From: CAYMTN01 sp964393335
GTDB taxonomy: Bacteria; Chloroflexota; Anaerolineae; Aggregatilineales; Aggregatilineaceae
Direction of reading: 5' to 3'
Length of the DNA: 13,698 nt
Assembly (NCBI GenBank): GCA_964393335.1
Contig: CAYMTN010000150.1
Span: 1 to 13,698 of the forward strand
The notes under the pieces are model-generated. The model was not told the DNA's origin. It was given only the letters and a program-made list of their open reading frames with translations, and did not search any database. Made by a program: the position numbers and the translations under genes. How positions within the stretch are numbered: position 1 is the stretch's first letter; each line of letters opens with the position of its first letter. Shown piece after piece: positions 1 to 7,078 of the stretch.

Positions 1-296
1 CGCTGGAAACTCATGTTGGGCGCGGTGTGTTCGACACCGTACTGGCTAACAACAGTTACCCCAGCAAAAACGCGGGTGAGCGAACGCATTACGTCTTGCC
101 CACCTCTGAGAACCACGCCATCCTTCTGAGGTACAAGGTGCACATGGCCGATCTCACTGATGCGGAACGGCCCTGGCGTCATGATCCAACTAAGCTAGCA
201 CATGCTTTGCTTGCGCTTCTCAACACGGCGTTGCAGGCAGAGCCTGCTCAAATTGAGACGGCTGTACGTTATCTGCACAGCCCATCTCAGCGATAA
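1..296 (+). CDS. YvcK/CofD-like gluconeogenesis factor, C-terminal fragment
   Basis: The reading frame is open from the window edge (first whole codon at base 3) to TAA at 294-296, so only the last ~97 residues are visible. The fragment contains a VFDTVLANN segment and a later PWRHDPTKLA segment. These resemble the C-terminal part of YvcK/GlmR (CofD-like fold) proteins, where a 'hvg..vFDyVlvNn' strand and a late 'RHD' motif are typical. In Firmicutes and Actinobacteria this family binds UDP-GlcNAc and is needed for growth on gluconeogenic carbon and for cell-wall precursor balance. A GTG at base 27 could be mistaken for a start, but the frame continues upstream with family-like residues (ETHVGRG). 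The gap gene follows after 70 bp, which suits a carbon-flux role. The assignment rests on a short piece, so it is probable rather than certain. Confidence 0.7.
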   Translation, partial: LETHVGRGVFDTVLANNSYPSKNAGERTHYVLPTSENHAILLRYKVHMADLTDAERPWRHDPTKLAHALLALLNTALQAEPAQIETAVRYLHSPSQR

Positions 297-303
297 GCGG
301 ACC

Positions 304-327
304 GGAACGCTTCATGCGAACCGTTCC
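304..327 (+). other. Small stem-loop between yvcK-like gene and gap
   Basis: GGAACG (304-309) pairs with CGTTCC (322-327). After a C/C mismatch, TTC (311-313) pairs with GAA (318-320), leaving a 4-base loop. The hairpin starts 8 bases after the yvcK-like stop and ends 27 bases before the gap ribosome-binding site. No T-run follows, so it is not a standard intrinsic terminator. It may be an intercistronic mRNA element or chance. Confidence 0.3.
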
Positions 328-366
328 ACAGTGCGTCTAACCAAGCAACATATAAGGAGAACAACA

Positions 367-1380
367 ATGTCAGTTCGCGTAGGAATCAATGGCTTTGGTC
401 GCATTGGCCGTCAGGTTTTGAAGGCCATGCTGGAAAAATACCCGGATGACCTGGAGGTCGTAGCCTTCAACGACCTGGGTGATCTGCCGACAATGGCACA
501 CCTGTTGAAGTATGACTCGAACTACGGCAAGTTCCCCGGCACCGTAGAAGTTACCGAAGGTGGCCTGAAGGTCAACGGCAAGCTGGTCAAGGCGCTCAGC
601 GAACGGGATCCCGGCAAGCTGCCCTGGGGTAACCTGGGTGTGGATATCGTAATCGAAGGCACCGGTATTTTCCGCAGCAAGGAGAAATGCCAGCCGCACA
701 TCGACGCGGGCGCTAAGAAGGTGATCATCACGGCCCCGGGCAAGGGCGGCGTGGACCTGACCATTGTGCTGGGTGTCAATCAAGACATGTACGATCCGGC
801 GGCGCACAACATCGTGTCAAACGCATCGTGCACCACCAACTGCCTCGCCCCGGCAGTGAAGGTCATTCACGACAAGTTCACCATCAAACGGGCCGTCATG
901 ACGACCATTCACTCCTACACCAATGACCAGAAGATTCTGGACCTGCCCCACAGCGACCTGCGCCGCGCCCGTGCCGCCGCGCTGAGCATGATCCCGACGA
1001 CCACCGGCGCTGCCAAAGCCGTCGCGCTGGTGATTCCCGATCTGAAGGGCAAGTTCGACGGTATCGCGGTACGTGTCCCGACCCCGACCGTTTCGCTGGT
1101 TGACTGCGTGATCGAGATCGAAACGGAAACCACCACCGAAGCGCTGCACGCCGAGTTCAAAAAGGCGGCTGAGGGCAGCCTGAAGGGCATTCTGGGCTTC
1201 GAGGAAGAAGAACTCGTCTCGATGGACTTCAAGGGCGACTCGCGCTCCAGCATTGTTGACGCGGGCTTCACCTCGGTCTTCCAGGGCACCATGGTCAAGC
1301 TGATGTCCTGGTACGACAACGAGTGGGGTTACTCGGTCCGTACCGCCGACCTCGCCAAGCTGATGGCCGACAAGCTCTAA
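367..1380 (+). CDS. gap: Glyceraldehyde-3-phosphate dehydrogenase (NAD type)
   Basis: This cytoplasmic enzyme interconverts glyceraldehyde-3-phosphate and 1,3-bisphosphoglycerate using NAD and phosphate. The 337-residue product has the usual family length. It opens with the Rossmann nucleotide-binding motif INGFGRIGR (about 7-15) and carries the catalytic signature SNASCTTNC with Cys155. The general base is His182 in TTIHSYTNDQK. The PTTTGAAKA phosphate-site segment and the C-terminal SWYDNEWGYS motif are intact. Asp36 in the FND segment and the LDLPH segment (191-195) match the NAD-preferring glycolytic type rather than the NADP photosynthetic type. The frame stays open upstream to base 202, but ATG 367 is preferred: AAGGAGA (354-360) lies 6 bases before it and the protein then starts exactly at the family N-terminus. 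No clear promoter is seen in the 70-bp gap after the yvcK-like gene, so read-through from upstream is likely. pgk follows 102 bp downstream. Confidence 0.97.
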   Translation: MSVRVGINGFGRIGRQVLKAMLEKYPDDLEVVAFNDLGDLPTMAHLLKYDSNYGKFPGTVEVTEGGLKVNGKLVKALSERDPGKLPWGNLGVDIVIEGTGIFRSKEKCQPHIDAGAKKVIITAPGKGGVDLTIVLGVNQDMYDPAAHNIVSNASCTTNCLAPAVKVIHDKFTIKRAVMTTIHSYTNDQKILDLPHSDLRRARAAALSMIPTTTGAAKAVALVIPDLKGKFDGIAVRVPTPTVSLVDCVIEIETETTTEALHAEFKKAAEGSLKGILGFEEEELVSMDFKGDSRSSIVDAGFTSVFQGTMVKLMSWYDNEWGYSVRTADLAKLMADKL

Positions 1381-1419
1381 ACCCAGGCAGCAGCCGGCGC
1401 CAGTTGATTGTTGCATCTC

Positions 1420-1452
1420 GTGGGGGCACGGGCCACAGCGCCCTGCCCCCAC
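1420..1452 (+). other. Strong intercistronic hairpin between gap and pgk
   Basis: GTGGGGGCA (1420-1428) pairs perfectly with TGCCCCCAC (1444-1452). After a single bulged C (1429), GGGC (1430-1433) pairs with GCCC (1440-1443), closing a 6-base loop. That makes 13 mostly G-C pairs. The bases after it (TGCCTTGACA) contain no T-run, so it is unlikely to be a complete intrinsic terminator. It could stabilise the 3' end of gap mRNA, act as a processing site, or attenuate transcription into pgk. It ends 14 bases before the pgk Shine-Dalgarno AGGAG. Confidence 0.55.
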
Positions 1453-1482
1453 TGCCTTGACAAGTGAGGAGAAAAGAAGCCA

Positions 1483-2664
1483 ATGAACAAAAAGACCGTG
1501 CGTGATATTGATCTCACCGGCAAACGTGTGCTGGTTCGCGTCGATTTTAACGTCCCGGTAGCTGAAGGCGAAGTAACAGACGATACGCGCATCCGCGCCG
1601 CCATCCCTACGCTGAAATACATCCTGGAGCTAAAACCTCGCTACGTGGCCCTGATGTCGCACCTGGGCCGCCCCAAGGATGCACCGGACCCCATGTTTTC
1701 GCTCAGGCCGGTCGTGCCGGTGCTGTCGCGACTCCTGGGCGTGGATGTAGCGTTCGCCGGGGATTGCGTGGGCGAGACGGCGAAACGTGCCGCCCAGGCG
1801 CTACCGCAAGGCGGCGTGCTGCTGCTGGAAAATACGCGCTTCCACAAAGAAGAGAAGAAAAATGACCCAGCCTTCGCCGCGCAACTCGCCGAGTTGGGAG
1901 ACGTATATGTAAATGACGCGTTCGGTTCTGCGCACCGTGCGCACGCCTCAACCGAAGGCGTGGCCCGCCTGCTGCCTGCCGTCGGCGGCTTTCTGATGGA
2001 AAAAGAGCTGAACTACCTGGCGAACGCCGTCGCCAACCCGGAACGCCCCTTTGTGGCAATCCTGGGCGGCGCGAAGGTATCCGACAAAATCGGCGTCATC
2101 GATGCGCTGCTGGGGAAATGCGACAAGCTGCTCATCGGCGGCGGAATGGCGAACACGTTCTTCAAGGCGAAAGGCTGGGCCGTCGGCGATTCTCTGGTCG
2201 AAGACGAAGCGCTTGATACCGCCAAAGAACTGTTACAGCAGAGCGGTGACAAGCTGGTGCTGCCGTCCGAGGTCGTGATCGCCGATGCGTTCGACAATGG
2301 AGCCGCCATGAAAACCGTCAAACCATCGGACGGCGTACCGGATGGCTGGCGTATTCTGGATATCAGCCCCAATGCTGTTGAAGCGTTCCGCGAAGTGCTC
2401 AAGGATGCCAAGACCGTCGTCTGGAATGGCCCGATGGGCGTTTTTGAGATGTCGAATTTCGCGCGTGGCACGTTCCAGATAGCCGAGATTCTGGCCGAAT
2501 CTAGCGCCACGACCATCATCGGCGGCGGTGATTCGGCAGCGGCGGTCAACAAAGCCGGTCTGGATGACAAAATGTCGCACATCTCGACGGGCGGCGGTGC
2601 CAGTCTTGAGCTGCTGGAAGGCAAAGAACTGCCGGGCGTAGTGGCCCTGAACGACCTCGCATAA
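1483..2664 (+). CDS. pgk: Phosphoglycerate kinase
   Basis: This cytoplasmic enzyme transfers phosphate between 1,3-bisphosphoglycerate and ADP, the next glycolytic step after GAPDH. The 393-residue protein has the normal length. The N-terminal substrate domain shows VRVDFNVP (18-25), Arg36 in DDTRIR, SHLGRP (59-64), ENTRF (116-120) and DAFGSAHRAH (145-154). The C-terminal nucleotide domain shows GGAKVSDK with Lys198, GGGMANTFF (219-227), NGPMGVFE (315-322), GGGDS (347-351) and STGGGASLE (368-376). No key residue is missing. ATG 1483 is chosen because AGGAG (1467-1471) lies 11 bases upstream and the N-terminus aligns with the family. The gene is probably co-transcribed with gap across a hairpin-containing 102-bp spacer. 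A terminator-like structure follows its stop. Confidence 0.97.
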   Translation: MNKKTVRDIDLTGKRVLVRVDFNVPVAEGEVTDDTRIRAAIPTLKYILELKPRYVALMSHLGRPKDAPDPMFSLRPVVPVLSRLLGVDVAFAGDCVGETAKRAAQALPQGGVLLLENTRFHKEEKKNDPAFAAQLAELGDVYVNDAFGSAHRAHASTEGVARLLPAVGGFLMEKELNYLANAVANPERPFVAILGGAKVSDKIGVIDALLGKCDKLLIGGGMANTFFKAKGWAVGDSLVEDEALDTAKELLQQSGDKLVLPSEVVIADAFDNGAAMKTVKPSDGVPDGWRILDISPNAVEAFREVLKDAKTVVWNGPMGVFEMSNFARGTFQIAEILAESSATTIIGGGDSAAAVNKAGLDDKMSHISTGGGASLELLEGKELPGVVALNDLA

Positions 2665-2686
2665 TGGCTTGACAGCCTGGACTATT

Positions 2687-2721
2687 CGGCGGGGGGCGGG
2701 CAAGCTGCCCCGCCGGATTTT
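2687..2721 (+). terminator. Probable intrinsic terminator after pgk
   Basis: CGGCGGGG (2687-2694) pairs with CCCCGCCG (2708-2715) around a 13-base interior that can fold further (GGGCA/TGCCC is an alternative inner stem). It is followed by GA and then TTTT (2718-2721). It starts 22 bases after the pgk stop and lies before a good promoter, which is where transcription of gap-pgk would be expected to end. The T-run is short, so termination may be partial. Confidence 0.6.
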
Positions 2722-2743
2722 ACACTCTGCCAGCACTTCGTTA

Positions 2744-2772
2744 TTCGAAAGGCAACAGACAGACACTATAAT
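2744..2772 (+). promoter_or_regulatory. Promoter of the Ser/Thr kinase gene, with overlapping inverted repeat
   Basis: A perfect TATAAT -10 box lies at 2767-2772, with a weak -35 (TTCGAA, 2744-2749) at 17-bp spacing. The expected transcript starts about 35 bases before the kinase ATG. The -10 box overlaps the left arm of a perfect 7-bp inverted repeat, ACACTAT (2763-2769) and ATAGTGT (2785-2791), separated by 15 bases and spanning the likely start site. That is a plausible operator position, but no regulator is identified. Confidence 0.6.
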
Positions 2773-2815
2773 GAAACCAAAATCATAGTGTGTCATTAGC
2801 GCGTCAGAGGCGATC

Positions 2816-4639
2816 ATGGCTTTTGTGGTGGGCGATACAGTCGGTCCTTACCGGATCATGGATCAAATCGGCCAGGGCGGCATGGCAACTGTTTACCAGG
2901 CGTACCATGCCAACCTGGATCGTTACGTCGCGTTCAAAGTGCTGCATTCGGCGTTCAAAGAAGACCCGAATTTCCTTGAGCGGTTTAGACGCGAAGCACA
3001 GATTGTCGCCAAGCTGGAACACCCACACATCGTGCCGATATACGATTACGCCGCGCATGAAGGCCAGCCGTATCTGGTGATGAAATATATCGAGGGCGAA
3101 ACGCTCAAAGCCCGCCTGAAACGCCAACCGTTGACCCTGGTTGAGACGATCAGCATGCTGGAAGCCGTCGCCGACGCGCTGACCTTCGCTCACGAACAAG
3201 GTATTCTGCACCGCGACATCAAACCGTCAAACATCATGTTGGACCGGCACGGCACGCCTTACATAGCCGACTTCGGTCTGGCACGTATCGCCCAGGCGGG
3301 CGAATCGACCATGAGCCAGGACATGATGCTCGGCACACCGCAGTATATCTCACCCGAACAGGCCAAGGGCATGCACAATCTTGGGCCGGGCACCGATATT
3401 TACTCGTTGGGCGTCGTGATATACGAGATCGTCGTGGGACGTGTGCCGTTCAGCGCCGATACGCCTTACGCCATCGTACACGACCACATCTACAAGGCGC
3501 TGCCGCTGCCGTCGAAGGTCAATCCGGACGTGCCGCAGCAAGTCGAGCGCGTGCTGCTGCGCGCGCTGGCGAAAGAACCCGAAGCCCGTTACGAGTCAGC
3601 CGTTGAGATGGTCGCGGCTTTCCGCCAGGCAGTTGAAGAAGCGAACCTGACCGAACTGAGCGCGGCCCGCCCTCGCCCGCCGTCTGGCGTATCGTCGACC
3701 GCCGCCACCATCGCGCCTGACCGGGGATCGCCGCTGCCTACGCCGGCCTATGCGGCAGTCCCGTCACCGGTCCCGGCGATGCCAGATTCGGCCAGCCGGG
3801 CCGCGTATCGTCGCCGGGCGAATCTGTGGATTCTGGGAGGCTTCGGATCGCTGCTGTTGATCTGCCTGGCGAGTTTGTTCATCATCGCCAACGCGGTATC
3901 CGATCCGGACCTCCGGCCCTGGAAGTTCAATGACAGCGCCAGCGCCCAGGATAACACCCCACCGGACAGCCCGGATGCGCCGCTCGAACCCGGCGCATTT
4001 GATCCGTTTCAGAGCGGATCGCTTGAAGAAGCGCAAGCGATGGTCGCCGAACACCCGGACGACCCAGCCGCGTATCTTTCCCTGGCGATGGCGCAGATGA
4101 ACGCCGGTCAGCGCGAGGCAGCGCTGGAGAACATATCGCGTTCCATCAACGAGTTCAACGCATCCAGCGACATGATCGCGACAGGCGCGCAGCGCGCCGC
4201 AAACACCGGCCACACGGAGCTGGCAGCATGGCTGTATCTCGAAGTGTTACACCAGGAGAATATCCCGCCCTCCAACCGCAACGACGCCGGAACCTACCTG
4301 TTTTTGCGCGTTCAAGACGATCCGGTTGAAATGCGGGCGCTGATCACGCAGTTTATCGGACAGCACCCGCCTGCGGCCTCCATCTACACGATGCGTGCCC
4401 TGGCGATGCTCGCATCACGAACGAACGTCATGCAGCGCCGGGCGTTGGACGACATCACAACCGCTCTCGACCTGGATAACACGCTGGCCGAGACGTATCT
4501 TGCGCGCGGCATCTATTACACTACAATTGGCGACACCAGCAGCGCAGCGGACGATCTCCGATACGCGGCCAGTTTGCCCGACGCGCCCGACTGGGTTACC
4601 CGGACGGCGCGCGCCCTGCTGCAAGAGCAGCAGCCATAA
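2816..4639 (+). CDS. Membrane-anchored Ser/Thr protein kinase with extracytoplasmic TPR-like repeats
   Basis: This is a Hanks-type (PknB-like) kinase of 607 residues. The cytoplasmic catalytic domain spans about 12-272. It has the glycine loop GQGGMATVY (19-27), ATP-anchoring Lys41 in VAFKVL, the catalytic loop HRDIKPSN (132-139) with Asp134, the DFG motif (152-154), and an activation loop holding Thr165 and Thr174 before GTPQYISPE (173-181). All catalytic residues are present, so it should be active. A Pro-rich juxtamembrane linker (about 280-330) leads to one transmembrane segment (about 337-360). The outer part (about 361-607) has no PASTA repeats; instead it shows TPR-like helices at about 402-448 and 540-591, including DDPAAYLSLAMAQMNAGQ. 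ATG 2816 follows AGAGG by 5 bases. The gene has its own promoter and lies between pgk and tpiA. Substrates are unknown; neighbouring YvcK-like protein or glycolytic enzymes are only inferred candidates. Confidence 0.93.
   Translation: MAFVVGDTVGPYRIMDQIGQGGMATVYQAYHANLDRYVAFKVLHSAFKEDPNFLERFRREAQIVAKLEHPHIVPIYDYAAHEGQPYLVMKYIEGETLKARLKRQPLTLVETISMLEAVADALTFAHEQGILHRDIKPSNIMLDRHGTPYIADFGLARIAQAGESTMSQDMMLGTPQYISPEQAKGMHNLGPGTDIYSLGVVIYEIVVGRVPFSADTPYAIVHDHIYKALPLPSKVNPDVPQQVERVLLRALAKEPEARYESAVEMVAAFRQAVEEANLTELSAARPRPPSGVSSTAATIAPDRGSPLPTPAYAAVPSPVPAMPDSASRAAYRRRANLWILGGFGSLLLICLASLFIIANAVSDPDLRPWKFNDSASAQDNTPPDSPDAPLEPGAFDPFQSGSLEEAQAMVAEHPDDPAAYLSLAMAQMNAGQREAALENISRSINEFNASSDMIATGAQRAANTGHTELAAWLYLEVLHQENIPPSNRNDAGTYLFLRVQDDPVEMRALITQFIGQHPPAASIYTMRALAMLASRTNVMQRRALDDITTALDLDNTLAETYLARGIYYTTIGDTSSAADDLRYAASLPDAPDWVTRTARALLQEQQP
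4500..4527 (+). promoter_or_regulatory. Weak candidate internal promoter ahead of tpiA
   Basis: Inside the 3' end of the kinase gene, TTGCGC (4500-4505) and TACAAT (4522-4527) stand 16 bp apart, about 150 bp before tpiA. The -10 is good but the -35 is poor. If used, it would let tpiA be transcribed independently of the kinase. It may be chance. Confidence 0.25.
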
Positions 4640-4678
4640 TTCTTTACCCGATCTACTTTCTTAGGAGGAAATACCCTC

Positions 4679-5449
4679 ATGCGGACCCCGATCATTGCTG
4701 GCAACTGGAAAATGTACAAAACGCCCCTCGAAGCAGTTGCCTTTGTAAATGCCATTAAGGACCCTCTTGCCCCGTTGACTGCTGCGGAGCGGGTTGTATG
4801 CCCGCCCTACGTGGCGCTGCCAGGCGTGCAGGCCGCGTTGGCCGGCACGCAGATCACCGTCGGCGCGCAGGATGTCCACTGGGAGGAAGAAGGGGCTTAC
4901 ACCAGCCAGATCGCACCCGGCATGTTGGAGGGGCTGGTCAAATACGTGATCGTCGGCCATTCTGAAACGCGCGAATACCAGGGCGTGACGGATGAAATGG
5001 TCAACAAAAAAGCAAAGGCCGCACTGGCGCATGGACTGCACCCGATCATCGCCGTTGGCGAGAGCCTTGCGATCAACGAGGCAGGCAATACGCAGTCCTT
5101 TGTCGGCAACCAGATTCGTGCCGCATTCGACGGCATCGCGCCGGACGCGCTCGCAGACATCGTGGTGGCCTATGAACCGATCTGGGCTATCGGGACCGGC
5201 AAGAGTGCCACCGGCGCACAGGCGAACGCCATCATCGGCGCGATTCGCGGGATTCTGGCCGAGTTATACGGTGAGGCACACGCCGAGGCGATGCGTATCC
5301 AGTATGGCGGCAGCGTAAAACCGGCAAATATGGCAGAATTTATGAGCCAGCCACACATCGACGGCGCGCTGGTTGGCGGCGCTTCGCTCAAAGTGGACTC
5401 ATTTGTCGAACTGGTACGCATTGCCATCGAGGCTAAAGGACTGGGCTAG
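4679..5449 (+). CDS. tpiA: Triosephosphate isomerase
   Basis: This cytoplasmic TIM-barrel enzyme interconverts dihydroxyacetone phosphate and glyceraldehyde-3-phosphate. The 256-residue product has the usual length. Active-site residues are all visible: Asn9 and Lys11 in AGNWKM, His94 in VGHSE, and Glu166 in the signature AYEPIWAIGTGK (164-175). The phosphate-gripping loops YGGSV (209-213) and GGASL (233-237) are also present. ATG 4679 is supported by AGGAGG (4663-4668), one of the strongest ribosome-binding sites here, 10 bases upstream. Only 39 bp separate it from the kinase stop and no terminator lies between them, so it is probably on the kinase transcript rather than with gap-pgk. The next gene starts 15 bp after its stop. 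Confidence 0.97.
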   Translation: MRTPIIAGNWKMYKTPLEAVAFVNAIKDPLAPLTAAERVVCPPYVALPGVQAALAGTQITVGAQDVHWEEEGAYTSQIAPGMLEGLVKYVIVGHSETREYQGVTDEMVNKKAKAALAHGLHPIIAVGESLAINEAGNTQSFVGNQIRAAFDGIAPDALADIVVAYEPIWAIGTGKSATGAQANAIIGAIRGILAELYGEAHAEAMRIQYGGSVKPANMAEFMSQPHIDGALVGGASLKVDSFVELVRIAIEAKGLG

Positions 5450-5464
5450 ATCAGCTAACTCTCT

Positions 5465-7072
5465 ATGACACTTGGCAACCTGCTCACACCCTGGTTTTTG
5501 CTGGCTGTGACTGTGATCCTGCTGGTGTATGTCGAAAAATGGATCCACAGCCATCTTTATGGTGTGGGCTGGTTGCTCACCGATGACAAAAAGAGCGCGA
5601 CCGCGCTCTATTACGTGCTGCTGCTGCCCGGTGTATTTGTCCACGAGTTTGCACAGTACCTGGTGGCAGGTGCGCTAAACATCAAGATCAAGCGTGTCAT
5701 CGCCTGGCCAGAAGCGCAAGACGACGGCACGCTGCGCCTGGATTTTGTTCAGATCAAAAAAGCGGGCCGGGTCAGCACGGCGATCATCGGCGCAGCCCCG
5801 TTAATCGTCGGGCTGGCGCTGGTATGGGTCATCAGTAATCACGTGCTCAACCTGGAGGACCTGCTGACGGCGCTGGGCAAGGGTGATCTCAACCTGCTCG
5901 GACCTGCCCTGCAAAAACTGGTCCGCACACGTGACTTTTTCCTGTGGCTCTATTTGGTATTTGCCATCAGCAATGCCATGCTGCCTACCCCATCTGACCG
6001 GCAGGGTTGGCCGCTCGTGCTCGGCTTATTCGGCGGCGTGGTCGTGTTCCTGGTCGTGATTGGTGTTGGGGAAGTGCTGCTGCAAACCTTCACCGGGCCG
6101 GTTGCACACGGAGTCGACCGGCTGGCAACCGCTTTCGCTACGGTGTTGGTCATCGAGATGCCAGGGATCGTCCTGATCGGTTTTCTCGAAGAAGTGCTGG
6201 AACGCCTCACGAAGCGCAAATTCGAGTACAACAGGGAGTCATCGCAACGGCGGCGATCCAGAACGCGCGAGCCAGGATCAAACCTGCCGCTGGCACCGGA
6301 TGAACCGTTTCCATCCATCTATAACCTGGAATTGCCCGTGCCATTGTCTGTCCAGGGGCGATCATCGCGGCAGCCTCAGCACAGCCAGCGCCCTGCCGGG
6401 CCGCCGTCTCCCACAGAACGCGCGCGACCCGAAGCAGGACCGCGCGCTGCACCACCGCCAACACCGGCCCCGCGTCCTATTCCGGCAGGGGATACCCCCG
6501 CGCCAGCCCGCACCCAACAGGTCGAGCGGCCCGCCGCCAGCTTCCAGGAACGACCACCGGACCAGACCAGACCGCCCGCGCTGCGTCCGGCTCCTGCTGC
6601 ATCCCAGCCTGATGCGTCAGAGTCGATGCGGCGTTCGCCGTTCACACGCTCGCGGCCCCGCCAGTCAGGGCCATCGCCAGCCGACCCCGGCGAACCATCG
6701 GGCCTCCGGCGTGACGTTCGGCGCTCATCGACATCCCCCATCCGGCCTGGGCGTCCCGAAAGCGTTGCCGGGCCAACAGGCGCACCAGCGCCGGGCCGGA
6801 CCCCATTTCGAGCGGACATGCCCGACGATCGAGCGTCTGAGCGCAACCGGCCTGCCAGCCAGACGGGACAGCTTCGCCCCAATACGCCGCTCAACCGATC
6901 CACTCCCGCGCCGGGCTCGCCATTTGAGCGTCCGCGCCTGCCTACACCGGACCGCCTCCGGCCTGCCTCGCCGTTCATGCCAGATGATGACGATGAAGAT
7001 GATGAGGACGGCGAGCTTGAATACGTGCCCTTTGACGACGTAGACCCGGATGCCGGGCTGGATGACTTCTGA
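5465..7072 (+). CDS. Polytopic membrane protein with degenerate M50-like motif and Pro-rich/acidic tail
   Basis: This 535-residue protein is not assigned to a named family. The first ~250 residues hold about six hydrophobic segments (roughly 8-24, 47-70, 104-125, 157-173, 183-207, 220-242). One contains LPGVFVHEFAQYLVAG, resembling the HExxH zinc site of M50 membrane proteases, but the second His is Gln64 (HEFAQ, 60-64). A later NAMLPTPSD segment (170-178) recalls the second M50 motif (N..P..P.D). Residues ~255-505 are rich in Pro, Arg and Ser and look disordered, with four [ST]PF motifs. The tail (506-535) is strongly acidic. The ATG, 15 bp after the tpiA stop, has only a weak ribosome-binding site, which suggests translational coupling. 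It converges on the next gene with 6 bp between stops. The protein may be a non-proteolytic M50 relative or an unrelated membrane scaffold; activity is unknown. Confidence 0.8.
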   Translation: MTLGNLLTPWFLLAVTVILLVYVEKWIHSHLYGVGWLLTDDKKSATALYYVLLLPGVFVHEFAQYLVAGALNIKIKRVIAWPEAQDDGTLRLDFVQIKKAGRVSTAIIGAAPLIVGLALVWVISNHVLNLEDLLTALGKGDLNLLGPALQKLVRTRDFFLWLYLVFAISNAMLPTPSDRQGWPLVLGLFGGVVVFLVVIGVGEVLLQTFTGPVAHGVDRLATAFATVLVIEMPGIVLIGFLEEVLERLTKRKFEYNRESSQRRRSRTREPGSNLPLAPDEPFPSIYNLELPVPLSVQGRSSRQPQHSQRPAGPPSPTERARPEAGPRAAPPPTPAPRPIPAGDTPAPARTQQVERPAASFQERPPDQTRPPALRPAPAASQPDASESMRRSPFTRSRPRQSGPSPADPGEPSGLRRDVRRSSTSPIRPGRPESVAGPTGAPAPGRTPFRADMPDDRASERNRPASQTGQLRPNTPLNRSTPAPGSPFERPRLPTPDRLRPASPFMPDDDDEDDEDGELEYVPFDDVDPDAGLDDF

Positions 7073-7078
7073 TCGCGC

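Noticed and set aside
817..1452. 211-residue minus-strand open frame opposite gap
   Set aside because: gap is fully conserved on the plus strand, and the antisense product is an artefact of its codon bias.
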